Below are positions 20,697-24,319 of a DNA stretch of 24,319 nt, piece by piece (position 1 is the stretch's first letter; every line of letters starts with the position of its first letter). Source of the DNA: a virus; IMG/VR virus record IMGVR_UViG_3300037541_000280, positions 1-24,319 of that record. One strand, written 5' to 3'. A model generated the notes under the pieces. That model was not told where the DNA came from, made no database searches, and saw only the letters and a program-made list of their open reading frames with translations. A program made the translations under genes and the position numbers.

Positions 20697-21049
20697 GCGG
20701 CAGCCTCAGCAACAAAAACTCGAATCAATTCCTCGCCGGCGCTTTCATACTGCCACAACGATCCCGAGACGTCCGGCGTTACTTCCCAATACACCGTCGA
20801 TCCGTTCACCGTTTCGGCTAGCAGATCGCCGCGTTGCGGGGTTAGCGTCACGTCCACCGTGCGAAACAAGAACGACGTTTGCCGGCTAATCATGGTGGCG
20901 CCAGTCGTCGACTGGACGCGCACCAGTTCAGCCGATCGCGTACCGCGTAACGCAATCGTGGTCCCGCCCTGCGTGTAGGCTACGGCGTGGCTGGCATGAT
21001 CCATGAGTTGATCGCCCAGCCACGCCGCTCCAGTGTCAAGCAAACTCAT
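20684..21049 (-). CDS. Head-tail joining protein (candidate)
   Basis: A 121-aa protein starting at ATG 21049, sharing one base with the cement protein stop (TAATG). It has a short helical start (SLLDTGAAWLGDQLMDHASH) and then a beta-barrel-like core: VAYTQGGTTIALRGTRSAEL, later FRTVDVTLTPQRGDLLAETV and STVYWEVTPDV. This matches the general pattern of FII/gp16-type head completion or adaptor proteins that close the head-tail junction. The longer frame to 21241 is a shadow within the neighbour. Confidence 0.68.
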   Translation of the reverse strand: MSLLDTGAAWLGDQLMDHASHAVAYTQGGTTIALRGTRSAELVRVQSTTGATMISRQTSFLFRTVDVTLTPQRGDLLAETVNGSTVYWEVTPDVSGSLWQYESAGEELIRVFVAEAAAWHR

Positions 21050-22005
21050 TACTGCTGTCCCGTCCGCACGCGTAGCATGTCGCAATCGACAATGCCCGGC
21101 GAATCGTTCGCGGTCTTTTCCAGATGGAAAAGAGCCTTGAGCGGGCCCGTTGCAGCCGAAATGTTGAACGTCGTGCTGCTGAGCACCTGCACGCCGTTCA
21201 CGTAGAACTTCAAACTCGCCGGATTGCGGCCGTCGATGCACACGAAAACCGGGGTGCCCACGGCAAAGTCAACCGTGGTGTCGGTGGCGGCCACTTCGTT
21301 CGTGCCGTCGTCCGATTCCGCGAAGATATTCAGGCTTCCGCCCATATCCAGATGGATGAAGGCGCTTTCCGTGATGCTGTCCGCGTCGCTGGCGTTCGTG
21401 CCGTTGGCCACGCCAATCGACAGGTCGGCAACGTCCGCGTCAGCGTTCGTGACCACTTCGAACACGCCTTCCAAAATCCAATTCGAGCCGAGCGCGAACG
21501 ACCGTTTCGACAACCAGTCAAGCTTTTGAGCTTCGTTCGTGGCGCTGAATGCGGCGTGCAACGTGCCGCCCCGCGATACAATCGTTGGCGTGCCGGCAGT
21601 CAGAACGACAGCCGTATCGCCGCCGCTCGATTGCAGGTCGATTTCGTAGACCGGCCGTACGTTCAGGTTCACCTTGCCTTCGGTGGCGGCCGCCGCGACA
21701 TCGCCGACGGCCGTCCCCAAGAAAAAGTCCCGATCGCCCGCGAGAAGCGGCGGGACGCACGTTGCCGCATTGGCGGAGTGGTCCCAGTAGATTTCGGCAC
21801 CGTCAAGCCACACTTGGCTAGCCGTCTTGACGACGTTGTAAATGCCTTCGGCCTGCGCGCCGACCTTCTCGCCGTTGGCGCAATCGACGGGAATCACAGC
21901 CGCTCGGCCGTCCCGCAATTGGACCACTTCACCGCCAGTGATGGCGGCATCGGCCGTGTAATCCAGGGTGCATTCGTCACCCTGATATAGTTCCGCTTCA
22001 GACAT
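21049..22005 (-). CDS. DUF2190-type capsid cement protein with C-terminal lectin-like domain
   Basis: A 318-aa protein in two parts. Residues 1 to about 110 (LYQGDECTLDYTADAAITGG, then EVVQLRDGRAAVIPVDCANG) match DUF2190, small proteins that bind the outside of capsids. Residues about 125-318 look like a concanavalin/LamG-type jelly roll, with SNWILEGVFEVVTNADADVA, then VGTPVFVCIDGRNPASLKFY and VNGVQVL, the usual final strand pair. The fusion makes this protein much longer than a plain DUF2190. It probably decorates the head and could bind sugars. AGGAGAG lies six bases before ATG 22005. Confidence 0.78.
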   Translation of the reverse strand: MSEAELYQGDECTLDYTADAAITGGEVVQLRDGRAAVIPVDCANGEKVGAQAEGIYNVVKTASQVWLDGAEIYWDHSANAATCVPPLLAGDRDFFLGTAVGDVAAAATEGKVNLNVRPVYEIDLQSSGGDTAVVLTAGTPTIVSRGGTLHAAFSATNEAQKLDWLSKRSFALGSNWILEGVFEVVTNADADVADLSIGVANGTNASDADSITESAFIHLDMGGSLNIFAESDDGTNEVAATDTTVDFAVGTPVFVCIDGRNPASLKFYVNGVQVLSSTTFNISAATGPLKALFHLEKTANDSPGIVDCDMLRVRTGQQ

Positions 22006-22055
22006 AATGAACTCTCCTAAAATGTTGGTTTGTTGGTCTGTTTGCTAGGTCTGGC

Positions 22056-24218
22056 TTACGCCGCGCCCTTGCTCTTGATGCCCGCGAGCGTTTCAAATTT
22101 GTCCACGCCGAAATCGTGGTAGCCACGGAATTGGATGCCAAGCTGATCAAAGTCCGCATCGGCGGTCTCGACCGTCGGCGTCTGCACGCCGTCCAGGAAC
22201 GAGACAACGATTGGAGCAATCGCCGAATTCGGAGCGCGGAACAAATACCAAGCCGTCGAACTATAGCCCGTGTAGGCCGAATCGCTCAGCCACGGCACCA
22301 CCACCGGCCGATACTTGCCAGCGTGAATGTTGGCGTCTCCAGCCTTCACGGTGTTCACGTTTCGCGATTGGTACAGCGCCTCGGCAATTGCTTCCAGTTC
22401 CGGGGGAACGAGGAGGATCGTCGGCGGCGGTCCGCCAACCCGCTTGCGTCCGTCGTCACTCGGCGAACGCATTTCGCGGAACGCCTTAACGCCCAGCGAA
22501 AGCCCAACACCATCGGCGCCAAGATTGGTCGTCGCACCGCTGATAAAGTTGGAGTTGCCCGAAGTGAAGAACGACCCGTTGTCAAGAAACGTCGTCCAAA
22601 AGATATCGTTCAGTTTCATCGCGGCCCCGCGACCAATCACGTCCCGCAACGCGTCGAACGCGCCCAGGTCGTCATTGATGATGTCTTCGCGGGTGACCGA
22701 ATACATTTTGGCATAGGTCCGCGCTTGACGGGTAAACGATTGCTCGCCCGTGGTGGCGTGCTTGATCCGTCCGCCCTTGGGCAACAGTTCGTAAGCCATA
22801 TCGTCGAGCATTCGGTAGGACGTCACCTGCTTGAAATCCGGGACGCTCTTGACGGCCGCGATTTCGGCCCAAGCGTTGTCCTCCTGCATGTACCCTTCGA
22901 GCAATTCTTTGTTCGCGATGTTGCTCAAAATGCCCGGCAAGCTCAACGTCGAAAAGCCAGCCGACGCGCGGATGTCGCGACGCGGCAAAGCGTATTCAAG
23001 CGCCTCACGAAGGTTGCCAGCGTGCAAGCGTTCGCCCGGCCGGCAGGTCCAGCCGTTCGAAGCGGCGGCCATGATCACAAGCTGTTGAATGCCCAGCCGT
23101 CCCCGGAATTCGCGATGCGCGGAATCCAGCGTCTTCTCGCCAAACTGCTTGTCCAGGTCTTTTAAGCCGAGACGTTGGCACACAGCAGCCGCCAACACGT
23201 CGCCGTTCGTATCGCGTCCGCTGGCGTGGATCGCGGGAGCGGTCGGGCGCGAACCGCGTACGATCGTCAGCTTGGCATTAGCCAAGATTTCGCCAGCCTT
23301 CGCCCGGTAGATTTCCGCGTTCCAGCGGCTTCGCGCGGCCTTGGCTTTCAGGTCGCCAAGCCCCTTGCGGGCGGATTTCTTGGCTTCCGCTAGCACGTTG
23401 GCGGGCGCGTCGTCTTCGATGGCGAGCAGTTCGGCGTCGAGACTGTCCAACGCGTCAGCGTGTGCCGCTCGAATGTCGACAGCATCCCACGCCGCGCCGG
23501 CTTGCATGGTGTCTTGGCTAGCGCCAGCGGCCATCGTGTCTTCAGCCGATTGGGCGGCCATCGTATCCGTCGGCGCACTTGGGGCAGTGCCTTGCAACGC
23601 TCCATAGGCCGACTTGAGTTGAGCGACTTGCTCAGCGCTCAACGCGTCCATCTGCAATCCAAGAGACGCAATCCATTCCTCGAAAGTCATAACACTACCT
23701 TTCATTTGGGCGGCTTTGGCCGCAATCCTAACGCTCGTCGATTCGTCCGCACCGCGCGGCACGAAAGCTACCCCATACAGATAACCGGTTCGAGCAATCA
23801 CAGCCGGACCGGTGATAGTCTGTCCATTCACAACCGCCGTCTGTCCGCTTGGCAATCGCTCAATAACATCCGGCGTCACCTCGACGGATGCTTGAAACGG
23901 AAACCCGCCACCCGTCGCGCTCTCAACAATCTGATCCCGCGATTCGCTCGCGTAGCTCAGAATTCCGCTAAGTTCTAGGCTTGACCCGTCATTGCCGATG
24001 TCCGTCACATGGCCGACGGGGTCTTCACTGTCATGGTTGAGATTAGCGACAACACTCGGGGCGACTTTCAGCCCGCTTAGGTCGATAACAATCGGGTCGT
24101 CGTAGCCGTCGACATACATTGGTCCGCCGTTGTAGGCCACCATCGAAAACGACGGCACCTTGCCGGCAGCGGCAGCTTTAATCGTCGGCTTTGTCTTGAG
24201 ACGCATACGCTTAGCCAT
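22056..24218 (-). CDS. Prohead protease-major capsid protein fusion
   Basis: A 720-aa protein from ATG 24218, eight bases after GAGG; GTG 24227 is the longest start. Residues 1-170 are a prohead protease: VANLNHDSEDPVGHV gives the catalytic His (H62) and GGFPFQASVEV the catalytic Ser (S111), spaced as in HK97-type proteases. Residues about 180-330 are helical, with a DTMAA-type repeat run (about 218-243), and look like a scaffold/delta region. The C-terminal about 300 residues are capsid-like: NTVKAGDANIHAGKYRPVVV then FLDGVQTPTVETADADFDQL. The protease would release itself and the scaffold during head maturation. The gene overlaps the upstream portal frame by 8 nt. Confidence 0.88.
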   Translation of the reverse strand: MAKRMRLKTKPTIKAAAAGKVPSFSMVAYNGGPMYVDGYDDPIVIDLSGLKVAPSVVANLNHDSEDPVGHVTDIGNDGSSLELSGILSYASESRDQIVESATGGGFPFQASVEVTPDVIERLPSGQTAVVNGQTITGPAVIARTGYLYGVAFVPRGADESTSVRIAAKAAQMKGSVMTFEEWIASLGLQMDALSAEQVAQLKSAYGALQGTAPSAPTDTMAAQSAEDTMAAGASQDTMQAGAAWDAVDIRAAHADALDSLDAELLAIEDDAPANVLAEAKKSARKGLGDLKAKAARSRWNAEIYRAKAGEILANAKLTIVRGSRPTAPAIHASGRDTNGDVLAAAVCQRLGLKDLDKQFGEKTLDSAHREFRGRLGIQQLVIMAAASNGWTCRPGERLHAGNLREALEYALPRRDIRASAGFSTLSLPGILSNIANKELLEGYMQEDNAWAEIAAVKSVPDFKQVTSYRMLDDMAYELLPKGGRIKHATTGEQSFTRQARTYAKMYSVTREDIINDDLGAFDALRDVIGRGAAMKLNDIFWTTFLDNGSFFTSGNSNFISGATTNLGADGVGLSLGVKAFREMRSPSDDGRKRVGGPPPTILLVPPELEAIAEALYQSRNVNTVKAGDANIHAGKYRPVVVPWLSDSAYTGYSSTAWYLFRAPNSAIAPIVVSFLDGVQTPTVETADADFDQLGIQFRGYHDFGVDKFETLAGIKSKGAA
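23688..23703 (-). promoter_or_regulatory. Possible internal start within the protease-capsid gene
   Basis: Inside the fusion, AAAGGTAG followed by TGTT precedes an ATG at 23690 (MTFEEWIASLGLQ). The spacing is that of a normal ribosome site, and it lies right after the protease domain. Initiation here would give a capsid-scaffold protein of about 544 residues without the protease. The motif is visible; its use is inferred. Confidence 0.4.
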
Positions 24219-24319
24219 TCGCTGCACCTCGCTGCATGGCTAGCTGTGTCGCGCTCTGCGTCTGTGCGTTTTGCCGCTGCACATCCGCTTGGGCAATCGA
24301 ACCAATCTGATTCGTCGCG
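24211..24319 (-). CDS. Probable portal protein, C-terminal end only
   Basis: A frame enters from the right edge and ends with TAA at 24211. The 35 visible residues are Gln/Ala-rich: IAQADVQRQNAQTQSATQLA followed by MQRGAANG. Portal proteins often end in such flexible Gln/Ala-rich tails, and in head operons the portal usually precedes the protease-capsid gene, which overlaps this stop by 8 nt. Too little is present to be sure of the family. Confidence 0.5.
   Translation of the reverse strand, partial: ATNQIGSIAQADVQRQNAQTQSATQLAMQRGAANG

Noticed and set aside
21124-21990. Plus-strand open frame (288 aa) over the cement protein
   Set aside because: Antisense shadow of a recognised gene with no ribosome site or known motif.
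22116-23165. Long plus-strand open frame (349 aa) over the capsid gene
   Set aside because: It lies entirely opposite the clear capsid coding region, is Arg/His-rich in the way reverse shadows of GC-rich genes are, and no plus-strand gene is supported elsewhere.
1-24319. CRISPR arrays, insertion sequences, attachment sites
   Set aside because: No regularly spaced repeats, transposase motifs, integrase or terminal direct repeats were seen.

Overview
The window is one continuous stretch of a tailed double-stranded DNA phage or prophage genome. Every gene I can support lies on the minus strand, so transcription runs from high to low coordinates. Genes are densely packed, with 1 to 23 nt overlaps at most junctions. 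A tape measure protein, a tail tube candidate and a G/GT frameshift pair, with no sheath or baseplate genes visible, point to a long non-contractile tail (siphovirus type). No integrase, terminase, lysis gene or DNA polymerase is visible, so lifestyle cannot be decided. The host is not shown directly. The high GC, the style of the structural proteins and the phage CsrA recall phages of Planctomycetes-like bacteria, but that is a low-confidence inference.

Structural half (24319 to about 12099, in transcription order): the 3' end of a probable portal gene; a prohead protease fused to the major capsid protein; a DUF2190-type capsid cement protein with a C-terminal lectin-like domain; a head-tail joining protein; a tail terminator candidate; the tail tube candidate; a 207-aa structural protein; tail assembly chaperone G and its -1 frameshift extension GT on a T TTT TTC slippery site; the tape measure protein; three downstream tail or virion proteins, one very cysteine-rich; and a GT4 glycosyltransferase with N-terminal zinc ribbons.

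Boundary (about 11967 to 12098): a gap with a good sigma70-type promoter (perfect TTGACA, 17-nt spacer, TACTAT) and a perfect AT-rich palindrome just upstream. It reads into the second half.

Accessory and replication half (11966 to 1): first a set of small unknown genes separated by strong intergenic hairpins, then a phage CsrA homologue followed by two tandem paralogues. More small genes follow, including a ribbon-helix-helix candidate and a 35-aa membrane microprotein. Then come the Sak4-type recombination ATPase and its DUF669 partner, two unusual tRNA-like RNA elements, a DUF3310 protein, a long-stem terminator or attenuator, and a MazG-like pyrophosphohydrolase. The last block is a chain of GTGA-coupled genes ending in a GHKL ATPase, a ParB-like protein and an SF2 helicase with a zinc finger. 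At the window edge is a partial gene resembling TGT/DpdA-type DNA-modification enzymes.

Together this is a head-tail cassette followed by an early region for recombination, replication, nucleotide metabolism and possibly DNA modification. The most unusual parts are the tRNA-like pair, the GHKL-ParB-helicase cassette, the phage CsrA and the leader before the MazG-like gene.
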